The notes: a model not told the origin generated them from the letters alone. DNA of 44,967 bases from an uncultured Porphyromonadaceae bacterium (GCA_947177635.1 CAMWVQ010000018.1:1-44967), one strand, 5' to 3'; shown: positions 1 to 9,800, counted from the first letter of the stretch. A program made the numbers and translations.

Positions 1-20
1 GGGTGGGGGATTGGCCGGGG

Positions 21-875
21 TCAGCCGCCAAGCCCGAGTTTCGAGCGTAATGTGTCGGTGAAGGTGTGGCCCGGGAGGGTCACTACGTTAAGGGGGAAGG
101 GGGCCTTGCGGAACACCAGCCGGGAGCCGGCCGGGAGCGACAGGGTCTTGCCGTCGAGGGTGAGTCGGAACGACTGGGCGCGCAGGGTGACGGTGGCCGA
201 CAGCACGGAGGAGTCGTTGACCACCAGGGGGCGCACGGCCAGGGAGTGGGCGGCGATGGGGGAAATCACCCATCCGGCCACCGAGGGGTCGAGTATCGGG
301 CCGCCGACCGAGAGGTTGTAGGCGGTTGAGCCGGTGGGGGTTGCGATAATCAGGCCGTCACCCTTGTAGGTCAGTGAGTGGTGGCCGTTTATCTCGGTGT
401 CGACGGTGACCATCGAGGCGTTCTCCCCCCGGGTGATGGCGGCCTCGTTGAGGGCCAGGAATGTCCCGGCCGGGGTCTCGGCCTGGAGTAGGGAGCGGCG
501 CTCGGTGGCGTAGTCCCCTCCGAGGAGGTGGTCGGTGATTTCCTGCGGCCGGTCAAACGAGAATGCGGCCAGGAAGCCGAGGTGGCCGGTGTTGATTCCG
601 GCCACGGGTGTGGCCGAGTCGCCCACCCAGGCGGCTGTCTTGAGGAAGGCCCCGTCGCCGCCGATGGCGACGGCGAGGTCGGCCAGGGGCTGCTCCGACA
701 GGCGTATGTGGTGGATTCCGAGGGCGAACCTCGTGCCGATTTTGCCGACCAGGTAGTCGAGGAACCGGTCTGACATCACAATCTTGTGGTCGCGCTGCAT
801 CAGGCCGCATACCAGCCGCTCGATGTCGGCCAGGTGGTTCTCCTGATGTCGGTTTCCGTTGATGGCTACTATCAT
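21..875 (-). CDS. nadK: NAD kinase
   Basis: Phosphorylates NAD to NADP in the cytoplasm using ATP. With the ATG start the protein is 284 aa, normal for the family. The diagnostic GGDG motif lies at residues 72-75, followed by NTGHLGFLA, the NE-containing segment LNEAAITRG, and GDGLIIATPTGSTAY, which forms the nucleotide site. The reading frame stays open to a TTG at 893, but that would overlap the upstream gene and adds six residues with no family support, so ATG at 875, 7 nt after the neighbour's stop codon, is preferred. It is cotranscribed with the small ACT-like gene just upstream. Product call is very secure; only the exact start is a choice. Confidence 0.96.
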   Translation of the reverse strand: MIVAINGNRHQENHLADIERLVCGLMQRDHKIVMSDRFLDYLVGKIGTRFALGIHHIRLSEQPLADLAVAIGGDGAFLKTAAWVGDSATPVAGINTGHLGFLAAFSFDRPQEITDHLLGGDYATERRSLLQAETPAGTFLALNEAAITRGENASMVTVDTEINGHHSLTYKGDGLIIATPTGSTAYNLSVGGPILDPSVAGWVISPIAAHSLAVRPLVVNDSSVLSATVTLRAQSFRLTLDGKTLSLPAGSRLVFRKAPFPLNVVTLPGHTFTDTLRSKLGLGG

Positions 876-882
876 ATGGCGG

Positions 883-1266
883 TCACATCTCAAGGTAATG
901 GATAAGCTCGTTGGCCCTTTCCTGTGCCCGGCGGCGCATCGCCGAGTCGGGCGCGGAGCCGACGAAGAATGGGTCGTAGCCGTATCGGCGCAGCGAACGG
1001 GCTACCCCCGAGGCGTCGCGCACGTTGACCCTCAGGGCTATCACGGGAAGCCCCGAGTCGTCGCGCATCCCGGTGACCGACAGCCCGAGCAGCTGGGCGT
1101 CGCAGTCTTCCACCGCGCGGGCGATGGATGACGCCGAGTAGTCTGCGGGGGAACACGACAGCAGCAGCTCGCTCGCCTCGGAGGGGAGGGGAGGAGTCAG
1201 TGTCTCGGCCTTCTCCCGTTGGGAGAGGCTCCCGGCGATGTATTTCTGGAGTTTGTCGTTGTCCAT
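883..1266 (-). CDS. Small ACT-like protein, apparently a CBS-domain protein without its CBS pair
   Basis: A 127-aa cytoplasmic protein of unknown function lying directly upstream of nadK. In Bacteroides, as I recall it, this position is held by a protein of about 220 aa with two CBS domains followed by a short ACT-like domain ending in a sequence like NELLHYINM. Here residues 45-115 match the ACT-like part in style: ASSIARAVEDCDAQLLGLSV, then a beta-strand segment VIALRVNVRD, then VARSLRRYGYD, and the protein ends NELIHYLEM. The first 40 residues are short and polar and contain no CBS motifs. The gene therefore looks like a natural shortening rather than a broken gene, since the start is intact and has its own promoter. 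Family assignment is from memory and moderately sure. Confidence 0.7.
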   Translation of the reverse strand: MDNDKLQKYIAGSLSQREKAETLTPPLPSEASELLLSCSPADYSASSIARAVEDCDAQLLGLSVTGMRDDSGLPVIALRVNVRDASGVARSLRRYGYDPFFVGSAPDSAMRRRAQERANELIHYLEM

Positions 1267-1346
1267 CTTTTCCCCAATCTTTTTTGCGGGTTAGAAATAT
1301 TCTTTTTAATTTTGTGGCTTGGATAGCCCCAGAATGATTTCCGGGG

Positions 1347-1354
1347 CAAAGATA
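1347..1354 (-). promoter_or_regulatory. Bacteroidetes -7 box for the ACT-like gene and nadK
   Basis: On the minus strand the sequence is TATCTTTG, an exact match to the TAnnTTTG consensus. It lies about 80 nt upstream of the start codon at 1266. No good -33 TTTG is seen at the usual spacing. Confidence 0.6.
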
Positions 1355-1412
1355 GGAAAAAATCCTTGATTCCTTACCTACTTTATATTATTATAACATT
1401 CTTTCAGCGATA

Positions 1413-2132
1413 ATGGTTACGAACCTGAGCGTCAATATAAACAAGGTGGCAACCCTGCGCAACGCCCGTGGGGAGAATGCCCCCGACGTGCAGCAGGTGG
1501 CGGTCGACTGCGAGTCATTCGGAGCCGACGGCATCACGGTGCATCCCCGTCCCGACGAGCGTCATATCCGCCGCGACGATGTCATCCGCCTTCGCCCCCT
1601 GGTGAAGACTGAGTTCAACATCGAGGGCTATCCGACGGAGGAGTTCATGGACCTTGTTTTGAAAATCAAACCCGAGCAGGTCACACTGGTGCCTGACGCC
1701 CCCGGCGCGCTGACCTCGTCGGCCGGATGGGACGTCGCCGCCCACGCCGACTTCCTCACCGCCATAGTCGACCGTCTGCGCGAGGCCGGAATCCGCTCCT
1801 CGATTTTCGTGGACACCAATCCCGAGAACATCCGTCTGGCCGCCAAGGCCGGGGCCGACCGTGTGGAGCTTTACACCAAGCCCTACGCCGACCTCTATCC
1901 CGCCGACCCGGAAAAGGCTGTCGCCCCTTATGTGGAGGCTTCACGCGCCGCCCACAAGGTGGGGCTGGGGGTCAACGCCGGCCATGACCTGAGCCTTGAG
2001 AACCTCGCCTGGTTCCACAAGCATGTCCCCTACCTCAACGAGGTCTCCATCGGCCACGCCCTCATCTGCGACGCCCTCTACTTAGGGCTCCCAGAGACAA
2101 TCAGGCGATACAAGGAGGCCCTCAAATCCTGA
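1413..2132 (+). CDS. pdxJ: Pyridoxine 5'-phosphate synthase
   Basis: Condenses 1-deoxyxylulose 5-phosphate with 3-amino-2-oxopropyl phosphate to form pyridoxine 5'-phosphate, the last step of the DXP-dependent vitamin B6 pathway, in the cytoplasm. At 239 aa it has normal length. Family landmarks are [15 protein letters not shown] at the start, [14 protein letters not shown], the segment FNIEGYP, LVPD, and [11 protein letters not shown] with the phosphate-binding C-terminal region [10 protein letters not shown]. It reads divergently from the nadK pair and is followed 27 nt later by the ExbB-like gene. The 146-bp divergent intergenic region is A+T-rich near the start codon, but no clear forward -7 box was found. 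Confidence 0.97.
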   Translation: MVTNLSVNINKVATLRNARGENAPDVQQVAVDCESFGADGITVHPRPDERHIRRDDVIRLRPLVKTEFNIEGYPTEEFMDLVLKIKPEQVTLVPDAPGALTSSAGWDVAAHADFLTAIVDRLREAGIRSSIFVDTNPENIRLAAKAGADRVELYTKPYADLYPADPEKAVAPYVEASRAAHKVGLGVNAGHDLSLENLAWFHKHVPYLNEVSIGHALICDALYLGLPETIRRYKEALKS

Positions 2133-2159
2133 CACAGAAACTTTAACGACTTTAAGATT

Positions 2160-2858
2160 ATGATACTTGCCGACGCCGCCCTCACCGGGGCCCCGCAGAC
2201 CGCCGCCGCAGCCGCCGAGGCCGCTTCAAATGTGGCCGAGCTTTCCTTATGGGACCTCTGTCTCCAAGGGGGGCCTCTGATGATACCCCTGGCCCTGCTG
2301 TCTCTGATATGCGTGTATGTCTTCATCGAGCGTCTCATCGTCATCTCCAAGGCCAACCGTCTTGACGACTCCTTCATGAAGCGCATCCGCGACTACATCC
2401 ACGAGGGTGAGGTCGAGAGCGCATACAACCTCTGCCGCAAGACCGACACCCCCTATGGCCGTCTCATCGAGAAGGGCATCAGCCGCATCGGCCGCCCGGT
2501 CAACGACATCATGTCGGCCATCGAGAACACCGGCAACATCGAGGTGGCGAACCTCTCAAAGGGGCTTCCCTGGCTGGCCACCACCGCCTCCGGCGCGCCG
2601 ATGCTCGGTTTCCTCGGCACGGTAATCGGTATGGTGGAGGCGTTCTACTCCATCGCCTCGCAGGGCAACTCGGCCAACATCTCGACATTCTCCGACGGTA
2701 TCTACACCGCCCTGGTCACCACCGTGGCCGGTCTGGTTGTCGGCGTGGCCGCCCTCTTCGCCTACAACTACCTCGTGGCGCGCGTCAACGCCGTCATGAA
2801 CCGCATGGAGGCCAAGACTATGGAGTTCATGGACCTGCTCAACGAGCCTGCCCGCTGA
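2160..2858 (+). CDS. exbB: MotA/TolQ/ExbB family proton channel subunit
   Basis: Inner-membrane subunit that, with ExbD, uses the proton gradient to energise TonB and so outer-membrane active transport, as needed by SusC-type transporters. The 232-aa protein has three predicted membrane segments: about residues 38-62 (MIPLALLSLICVYVFIERLI), about 140-165 (around MLGFLGTVIGMVEAF) and about 180-205 (TTVAGLVVGVAALFAY). The motif GTVIGMVEAF is typical of the family. The N-terminal 30 residues are Ala-rich and variable, so the exact start is less certain than the family. It is followed by exbD and tonB genes, forming the standard trio. TolQ is the alternative name; the partner genes favour ExbB. 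Confidence 0.92.
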   Translation: MILADAALTGAPQTAAAAAEAASNVAELSLWDLCLQGGPLMIPLALLSLICVYVFIERLIVISKANRLDDSFMKRIRDYIHEGEVESAYNLCRKTDTPYGRLIEKGISRIGRPVNDIMSAIENTGNIEVANLSKGLPWLATTASGAPMLGFLGTVIGMVEAFYSIASQGNSANISTFSDGIYTALVTTVAGLVVGVAALFAYNYLVARVNAVMNRMEAKTMEFMDLLNEPAR

Positions 2859-2912
2859 TTGGTGGAGCTTGCCGACAGCTTCCACAGTCAGTAACCATTA
2901 ACCGTTTCAGCC

Positions 2913-3407
2913 ATGCTAAAACGTCAGAACAACCTGATGGCGGCATTCTCGATGGCGTCGATGACCGACGTCATCTTCCTGCTGCTCATATTCTTCATGG
3001 TGACCTCCACCTTCGTCTTCCCCACCGGCCTGGAGGTCAACCTCCCCCAGGGGACGGAGCAGAGCCCCATCAAGCCTGTCACCCGGGTCTACATCGACGC
3101 CAACGACTCGATTTTCGCCTCGACAGCCGAGGAGAAGCCCCAGCCGGTGACCCTCTCAACCCTCCCGGTGTTCCTCAAGATGGCCAACGAGCAGGACTCA
3201 ACCGGCTTCGTGGCCCTCTATGCCGACGAGACCGTCAGGTATGGACGCATCGTGGAGGTGCTGTCAATCGGCGCCGAGCATAACCTCAAGATGGTGCTTG
3301 CGACCCAGCCAGTGAGCAATCCGCGCGCCCACACCGCAACCACCGGCGACGCCGCTGCGGGAGCGGAAATGACCGAAACCTTACCAGCCGCAGACAATGT
3401 ACAGTAA
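2913..3407 (+). CDS. exbD: ExbD/TolR family energy-transducing protein
   Basis: Partner of the ExbB-like protein in the inner-membrane energising complex. The 164-aa protein has one N-terminal membrane helix preceded by the key segment SMASMTDVIFLLLIFFMV, where Asp19 is the proton-carrying residue in this family. The periplasmic part begins LEVNLPQG, a normal ExbD continuation, and the last 25 residues are a loose Ala/Thr-rich tail. It starts 54 nt after exbB, and its end overlaps the next gene by 11 nt, which suggests translational coupling with the TonB-like gene. Confidence 0.93.
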   Translation: MLKRQNNLMAAFSMASMTDVIFLLLIFFMVTSTFVFPTGLEVNLPQGTEQSPIKPVTRVYIDANDSIFASTAEEKPQPVTLSTLPVFLKMANEQDSTGFVALYADETVRYGRIVEVLSIGAEHNLKMVLATQPVSNPRAHTATTGDAAAGAEMTETLPAADNVQ

Positions 3408-4224
3408 CCGGAACAACGACCGCCGAGCCGACCGTTCCTCCAAGGCATGGGCCATCGGAGGCACGTTGCTGTTCCACGCCCTGCTGTTGCTGTGGCTCCT
3501 CTTCTGTTTCCTCGAATATCCCCCCGCCGGGGTCAAGGTCTGGCCCCCCGAGCCGGATAAAGAGATCGTGTTCAACGAGGTGGAAGACCTGTATGCCTCA
3601 GGGGAATTCGTCAGGGTAGGCGACACCTACGATGAGGTTGTCAACGACGCCCCCGCCCCCTCCCCGGCCGACCAGCCGGAGCCAACCCAGAACGCTCCCG
3701 ACCTGCGCGATGCCGGCCACAAGGCCGACCCATCGAAGGTTGTCAGCTCTGAGAAACCATCCCCGATGAAGGTCGACAACAAGCCCAAAGGTCCCACCAA
3801 GGAGGAACTGGAGGCTGAAAAAGCCCGCCAGGAAGCCCAGCGTCGTCAGGAGGCCAAGAAGACCGCCGAGGACGCCACCCGCAAGGCGTTCGGAGGCAAG
3901 GGGAAAGGACAGAGCGGCCAGGCCGACGGCAACGCCTCAAGCGGGGCCGTTTCCGGCACCCCCGGCAATGGAGTGAAAGGGCGTACCCTTGAGCATTGGG
4001 ACAAGGTCTCCTCCACAAAAATCGGCGAGATAGCCATCCGCGTGAAGGTCGACTCGCAAGGCAAAGTCGTCTCCGCCACCTATGACCCCTCCCGCTCAAA
4101 CGGGGCAGTGGCCGGTGACACAAGGATGCGTGAGCGTTGCCGCCAGAAATCCCTCGAATGCCGCTTCTCGGTCAAAGAGGGAGCCCCCACCGCCTCAGGC
4201 ACCATCATCTGGCATTTCAAGTAA
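3397..4224 (+). CDS. TonB-like energy transducer
   Basis: A 275-aa inner-membrane protein that probably spans the periplasm and contacts outer-membrane receptors. Residues 20-42 form a single membrane helix (AIGGTLLFHALLLLWLLFCF). Residues 75-170 are rich in Pro, Lys, Glu and Gln, including a charged helical stretch EELEAEKARQEAQRR, as expected for the TonB linker. The last 85 residues (from about GRTLEHWDKV to IIWHFK) form a small domain of TonB_C type with alternating strands. It overlaps exbD and completes the trio. Several TonB paralogues usually occur in these genomes, so which receptors it serves cannot be told from here. Confidence 0.85.
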   Translation: MYSNRNNDRRADRSSKAWAIGGTLLFHALLLLWLLFCFLEYPPAGVKVWPPEPDKEIVFNEVEDLYASGEFVRVGDTYDEVVNDAPAPSPADQPEPTQNAPDLRDAGHKADPSKVVSSEKPSPMKVDNKPKGPTKEELEAEKARQEAQRRQEAKKTAEDATRKAFGGKGKGQSGQADGNASSGAVSGTPGNGVKGRTLEHWDKVSSTKIGEIAIRVKVDSQGKVVSATYDPSRSNGAVAGDTRMRERCRQKSLECRFSVKEGAPTASGTIIWHFK

Positions 4225-4260
4225 CAGAGAAAGCCCCAATCTTCCCAATTTCCCCAGCCC

Positions 4261-4345
4261 AATTTTCCCAAAACTCCCAAGACTCCCATAACTCCCATCG
4301 CTGATAGCTGGGAATTATGGGAGTCTTGGGAGTTTTGGGAATTAT
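4261..4345. repeat. Long inverted repeat between convergent genes
   Basis: Left arm 4261-4297 and right arm 4309-4345 are reverse complements over 37 bp with only a few mismatches, separated by 11 nt that contain the small palindrome GCTGATAGC (4300-4308). It lies between the TonB-like gene (+) and the LamG-GH32 gene (-), so it could end transcription from both sides as a large hairpin. It lacks a run of T. Confidence 0.8.
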
Positions 4346-4408
4346 GGGAATTATGGGAATTATGGGAATTATGGGAGTCTTGGGAGTCTTGGGATTTTTG
4401 GGAGGTAT
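4310..4408. repeat. Tandem array of 9-bp units
   Basis: Eleven consecutive 9-bp units, each beginning GGG: GGGAATTAT (five copies), GGGAGTCTT (three copies), GGGAGTTTT, GGGATTTTT and GGGAGGTAT. The left side of the adjoining inverted repeat holds the same units in the opposite orientation (CCC every 9 bp). The last unit reaches the stop codon of the LamG-GH32 gene. Confidence 0.88.
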
Positions 4409-6789
4409 CAGTTGGTTTTGGCGACCTTGCGGTTGCCTACAATGTAGAGGCCGGCGGCCAGCGGCTCAAGGGCTTCATCGCGGGAGACACCCTGGCGCAG
4501 CAGCTGGCCGGTCATGGAGTAGACGTTGACCGGGCCGTCATTGTCGGCGGCGGGATCGGCGGCAATACCCTCTATGCCGCTTGACGCGGAGGGGTCGAGG
4601 TTCCAGGCGCGCAGCGACTTGACGACGGTGGCCCCGTTGTTGGAGAATGCCTCTATGCCGTCGGCATCGCTGTCGGTGGGGAACACACGGATAGATGACG
4701 CCCACTTGTCGTTGATGAAGATGTCAAGAATCGAGTGGTCGATGAAGAGGTTGATTTTGATGTCTGAACCACGGCGCAGGTACTCGGGGAGGGTGAGCGT
4801 GTACACACCGTTGTAGACACCGCCGTCATTGACCAGACGGGCCAGGCGCGAGAAGTCGACGGTCAGCGAGCTCGACGCGTAGTTGTAGGTGATAGTGGCC
4901 TCGGCCGAACTGTTCTTGAAAATCTTGAAACCGAAAGGATAGTTGCCGATGGTGAAGGTGGCCTCGATTTCGACGGCGCGGCCCGAGACGGGATTCAGGG
5001 AGATGGAGCCTTCGAGGTCGAATGACGTCCGCTCGAAACCATTGCCTGACCTCATTCCGGTCAGCCCCGAATAAGGCTTCTGGATGAGTTCGCCGTTGTC
5101 GTTGAGGCTCCACTCGCGGGGGAGGGAGTAGCAGTGGGCCCATCCGAGATTCCAGTTGTCCTGGGATGACAGTTTGTCGGGGACGATGCCCAGGGCGATG
5201 GTCTTCCCGTCGTGGTTGTAGATGGTGGGGGAGAGCAGCCCGAAGCCGTCGCGGGAATTCAGTTCGACATTCTTTCCGGCGGGGAAATTGGAAGCCGGGG
5301 CGAAAGTGCCGTCGGCATTGATGGTTCCCGTCCAGTAGATGGTCCTCACTCCGGTGGAGGTGTTGAGCGGAGTAGCGGTGAAGAGCCATTTCCCGTCAGC
5401 CATGGGGGTGATGTTGGGCATCTCCCAGAAGACTCCGTCAGAAGAGGCGTTAGTGCCGGTGAAGAAGAGTGAGCCGTCATTGCTCCAGGTGGAGGAGGAG
5501 GGGTTGTAGCGGTGGAGAGTGGTGGTTCCGACCCCGTTTCTGGAGCTTCCTACTATAATATATGCGTTGTCTCCGTTGCGGAAGAAATAAGGGTCGCGGA
5601 AGTCGTCGCTCAGGCCGTCAGGACGCCCGTTGATTATCGGGTTGTTGCCCCATTTCGTCCAGTCGAGCAGCGACGCGTCGTCGGGGGAAGCCCCTGCGAT
5701 TGTGGCGCGGCCATAGTCGACAGCCGTGTAGAGGATGTTGGGCTTCCCGCCGGTTATCTCCCGGTCGGTGAAGACACATCCGCTCCAGCACCCCTTGATG
5801 TCGTAGGCCGCTCCCGGGGCGATTGCGATTTTCTCCTCACGCCAGTCGTAGAGGTTCTCCGATGAGATATGCCCCCAGTGGAGGCGCGCCATATAGGGGC
5901 CGTCGGCGTTTTTCTGGAAGAATAGATGGTAGCGGCCGTCGGCCCACACCATTCCGTGGCACTCGTTTGTCCACGCCGCGGCGGGCATGCCGTGGAAACG
6001 GGGACGCAGGATGTCGCCGGCGAACCGTGACGCGGGGATGTCGAGGTCGGCGGGATTCTCCGCCTTCCATGACTTTATGGTCTCGGCTCCGATGGCCTCG
6101 TTCCAGATGCGGATGTCGTCGATCAGACCGTTGTAAGAGGTCAGCAGGAACGGCCCGGAGTAATTCTCCTGCTTGCCTCGGCCCAGCGTGAAGTTGCCGC
6201 CGGGGAAAGAGATGGAGCCTGAGCAACGTGTGGAGCCGACCGCCTCACCGTTGTTGTAGACGGTCACCGAACGGGAGTCGCAGTCGACGACAGCCACGAG
6301 GTTGTTCCACTGATAGGTGGGTAGCGGAGTGGAGATGTTCACCTCCACGGGCCATCCGCCGATGTAGGTCTTGAAAGACCATTTCCCGTCGAAGCCGATG
6401 AAGAAACCGAATCCGGTCTTGGAGTCATCGTTGAGACAGCTCGCGATGGCGGTCTTCTCCGGGGTGTTCTCGTCGATTTTGATTATGGGATATGAAGGCA
6501 CCGCCGCCCACAGCGAGAATGTCATCTGCTTCGAGCCCTCGGGGAGGATGTTGTTGAGGCGGGCGTCAACCCATGAGGTGTATCCGTCGAACCGGAGGGC
6601 CTGTCCGACCGCTCCGGCGACATTCTCGGGGGTGAAGTGGCCCTGGACGGCGAAACGGTTGCCGCTGACCGCTTCCTGAATCTGCCCCGAGCGCACATCC
6701 ATCGGGAAGTGGGCCACGAGTTCTCCCCGGCTTTCTGAGGCGGTCACGGCCACAGCTCCGGCAGCAAGTAAGAATCTTAGTTTTTTCAT
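4408..6789 (-). CDS. Secreted LamG-GH32 protein with an atypical catalytic motif
   Basis: A 793-aa exported protein, probably acting on or binding fructan at the cell surface. In order: signal peptide (1-22), LamG-like lectin domain (about 25-240), GH32 five-bladed propeller (about 262-580), GH32 C-terminal beta-sandwich (about 595-730, containing FIDHSILDIFIND) and a C-terminal tail of sorting-domain type (755-793, with YSMTGQLLRQG and LAAGLYIVG). In the propeller the FRDP motif (397-400) and the acid/base Glu456 are present, but the usual WMNDPNG is WTNECHG (273-279), so Glu276 stands where the nucleophile Asp is expected, and ECPD is EMPN. Activity is therefore uncertain; it may be an altered hydrolase or a binding protein. 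It is the last gene of the leftward susC group and a paralogue of its upstream neighbour. Confidence 0.88.
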   Translation of the reverse strand: MKKLRFLLAAGAVAVTASESRGELVAHFPMDVRSGQIQEAVSGNRFAVQGHFTPENVAGAVGQALRFDGYTSWVDARLNNILPEGSKQMTFSLWAAVPSYPIIKIDENTPEKTAIASCLNDDSKTGFGFFIGFDGKWSFKTYIGGWPVEVNISTPLPTYQWNNLVAVVDCDSRSVTVYNNGEAVGSTRCSGSISFPGGNFTLGRGKQENYSGPFLLTSYNGLIDDIRIWNEAIGAETIKSWKAENPADLDIPASRFAGDILRPRFHGMPAAAWTNECHGMVWADGRYHLFFQKNADGPYMARLHWGHISSENLYDWREEKIAIAPGAAYDIKGCWSGCVFTDREITGGKPNILYTAVDYGRATIAGASPDDASLLDWTKWGNNPIINGRPDGLSDDFRDPYFFRNGDNAYIIVGSSRNGVGTTTLHRYNPSSSTWSNDGSLFFTGTNASSDGVFWEMPNITPMADGKWLFTATPLNTSTGVRTIYWTGTINADGTFAPASNFPAGKNVELNSRDGFGLLSPTIYNHDGKTIALGIVPDKLSSQDNWNLGWAHCYSLPREWSLNDNGELIQKPYSGLTGMRSGNGFERTSFDLEGSISLNPVSGRAVEIEATFTIGNYPFGFKIFKNSSAEATITYNYASSSLTVDFSRLARLVNDGGVYNGVYTLTLPEYLRRGSDIKINLFIDHSILDIFINDKWASSIRVFPTDSDADGIEAFSNNGATVVKSLRAWNLDPSASSGIEGIAADPAADNDGPVNVYSMTGQLLRQGVSRDEALEPLAAGLYIVGNRKVAKTN

Positions 6790-6810
6790 TGGAAAGGAAA
6801 AACGGGTTAT

Positions 6811-6836
6811 GTTGTTATTGTTATTGTTATTGTTGT
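6811..6836. repeat. Short hexanucleotide repeat in the leader of the LamG-GH32 gene
   Basis: Three exact TTATTG units (6815-6832) flanked by partial units, about 25 nt upstream of the start codon at 6789. Too short to claim a function; length changes here would alter only the spacing before the start codon. Confidence 0.5.
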
Positions 6837-6859
6837 CTTATGGTGGAATCAGAGAGGAA

Positions 6860-9800
6860 TCAGCGCAGTAGCAGTTTGGCGGCGGTCTGTCCGGCGCGCG
6901 CTATCACGACCCCAGATGCCCGCAGGTGTATAACCCCCTCGGGACGGTCGAGAATACGCCTGTCAAGCACACGGCCGTCGGCCGAGACCACTGTGAACAT
7001 CGTCCCGGGAGTGACTCCGCTGTAACCGATTCCGTCATTGTCAACGGGGAAAATGCGGGGTTTGTTGTCCTCATCCGGCATGTCGACGCCGCTCACGGTA
7101 GGATTGCGGTCTTTCGACATCAGGTAGGCCATGGAATTGGCGTTTAGGCGCTCCACGTTCGCGGCGTAAGTGTTTCCGCCGAACCTCGGGGATAGCTCGC
7201 AGGCGGCGATGCCGTTGGCGATTATAATCCCCGACGGGGAGTAGGCGCGGGTAACTCCGCCGTCAGGGGCGAACTCCACGATGCCAGCCACGGCGTGGTC
7301 GACGACGTGACCCCAGGTGCCGAGTACGACGGCGTTGTTATCCCGCTCGAACCTCTCGACGGTGTTTGCCCCGTCGGCCGAATAGGTGTAGGCGTTGAGG
7401 TCCCAGACGCAGTTGTGGTCTTCGCGCCACATTGGCGAGCCGTCGCCGGTTCCCTCCATCGGGAATGTCTCCCATTCAAAAGCAGGGGAGGTCATCAGTC
7501 CGTCATAAATCCCGTGGCCTCTCCGGTCGTAATATTCACCGGGGCGGTCGTTTCTGAAGGCCCATCCGATCTGGGCGTTCACCGTCCAGACGTCTGTGCC
7601 GTTGCCTCCCGCGCCGTCTGAGTAGATTCCCGGGGCGAAACGTGGGTCAACACGGCCGATGGCGGTCACAAGCTGTGTGGCATGCTTTGTCAGCAGCAGG
7701 TTTCCTCCCTGGAGGTGGAATGCACGGATGGCGTCAGTGACCTCCGGGGCAGTAATCGCGGAGGGGAGGTTGCCGGCTCCTGAGCCGACACGGTCGATAT
7801 GGATCCATAGAGTCCCGAACTTGTCGGCCGAGAGTCTCGAGGGAGCTTCCGCAGGGGTCAGCACCGACCCTTCGGGATACAATCTGCCGAACAGCTCCAA
7901 CGCCGCCTGCTCCTGCGGGCTTAGCGCGGCCGGGTTGTTGTCGGCGATGAGTATTGCGGCGCGGCCTGTCAGGTCAGGCGCGGGAAGATGGGCCCCGGAG
8001 GGGGATACGGTCCGGTTGCTGTCGAGTGTCCATCCGTCGAGGGATTTCACGCGGGTGTTGCCGTCGGCGAACGCCTCGACGTCGATGCCGTCGAGGTCGT
8101 GGGGGAAGACCCTGACCGACGCCGCGTAACGGTCGTTGACGAAGAGGTCGATTATTGACCTGTCGATGAAAAGGTCGACAGTGACCTCTTTCCCGGGGGC
8201 TATGTCGTCAGGGAGCGACGCGCGGTAGATGCCTCCGTAAGGGTATCCGTCATTGACGATTCGGGGAAGGTGGGTGAGGTCGACGGTCACGGTGTGCTGC
8301 GTCGGGTCGACACAGACAGCGGCGTGGGAATGGTCGGGATTGGCCGGGTTCTTGAAGAAACGGATTCCGGCGGGCGCGTCGCCGCAAGTCCAGACCATCC
8401 GAATCTCGGCGTCGCGCCCCCTGACATCGCCGAGGGAGACCGTGCCGTTGAGGTTGAAGTCGTTTTTATGGAAATCGCGCGCGGTGCGCATTCCGGCAAG
8501 CTCGGCGGCCGGTTTCTGCCAGAGGTTCCCGTCCCGGTCGAGAGTCAGCTCGCGGGGAAGGGAGTAGCAGTGGGCCCATCCGTTTGCCTTGTTGTCGGCG
8601 CTGCCGAGTTTGTCAGCCACGATGCCGAGGGCTATCACGCGCCCGTCGACGTTCGTTACCGATGGGGAAAGCAGACCGAAGCCGTCGCGCCCGAATAGGT
8701 CGACCGGCCTGGGGGAGGAGGACGCTGCGTCACAGACGAACCGCCCCTCGGAGGAAATCGCCCCCGTTCGGTAGACCGCCTTCACCCCCTCCGAGGTGGC
8801 CAGGGGGGTGTAGATGAATAGCCACCTGCCGTCGGGCATGCGCGTCACCGAGGGCATCTCGATGAAGGTGCCGTCGGTGGCGACATCCGAGGCGTGGTAG
8901 AAGAGGTCACCGGCATATCGCGTCCAGCCGCCGTTTTCCCGGCGGTGGAGGGTGACCGCTCCACGCCCCTCTTTCTGCGAGCCGACTATGATGTAAGGTT
9001 TTTCCCCGTCACGGAAGAAATAGGGGTCGCGGAAATCATCGCTGAGGCCGTCGGGTCGCCCGTCAATCAGAGGCGCGCGGTTTTTCTCCCATACCAGCAG
9101 GGAGTTGTCGCCGGAGGCGGGGGTGGCGCCGAGGATTCTCGCGCGCTCGAAGTCGACACCGGTGTAGAGTATCGCCGGCTTGCCGCCGGTTAGCTCCCCG
9201 TCGGAGTAGACACAACCCGACCAGCACCCTTTCATGTCGGAATGGAACCGTTCGCCGTCGACGTAAGGGTCGCCGGGGGCCAGGGCTATACGCTCCTCCT
9301 GCCAGTCATAAAGATTCTCAGAGGAGAGGTGGCCCCAATGGAGGCGTGCCATATAAGGGCCGGCGGCGTTTTTCTGGAAGAAGAGGTGGTATCGGCCATC
9401 GGCGTGGATAAGGCCGTGGGTCTCGTTGGTCCATCCCCCGGTGGGGCATCCATGGAAACGCGGATGCCACCTGTCATCGGCGTAGCGGCTCTCGGGGACA
9501 GACAGCAGCGGGGCCGAGTCGGCCCTCCATCCTGCCATGTCAGAGGGCTGCAGGGCCTCGTCGTAAATCGTCAGCTCATCGAGAAGGCCACCGAAAGCGG
9601 TGGTGCGGAAAGCGTCGACTCCAGAGCCGAACCAAACCTCCCAGCCGTCCTGGGCAACGTGGAGGGGGGAGTCCCCGACGGATATGTCGCCCCCCAGGCA
9701 GTCGGTCTCCGCCGCAAGTTCGCCGTTGTTGTAGAACCGCAGCTTGCGGCTGTCGGCATCGACCACCGCCGTCAGGCAGTTCCAGCGGTAGCGTGGCAGC

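Noticed and set aside
4310-4408. CRISPR-like array
   Set aside because: Units are contiguous 9-mers with no spacers, and no cas genes are present.
4317-4529. Open frame translating to repeated Gly-Val-Leu-Gly and Gly-Ile-Met-Gly units
   Set aside because: It is simply the 9-bp tandem array read in frame (9 bp keeps the frame open) and runs into the GH32 gene on the opposite strand.
4408-6789. Pseudogene status for the LamG-GH32 gene because of the changed catalytic motif
   Set aside because: The frame is intact over 793 codons and the same motif change occurs in the paralogue, so the change looks selected rather than decayed.
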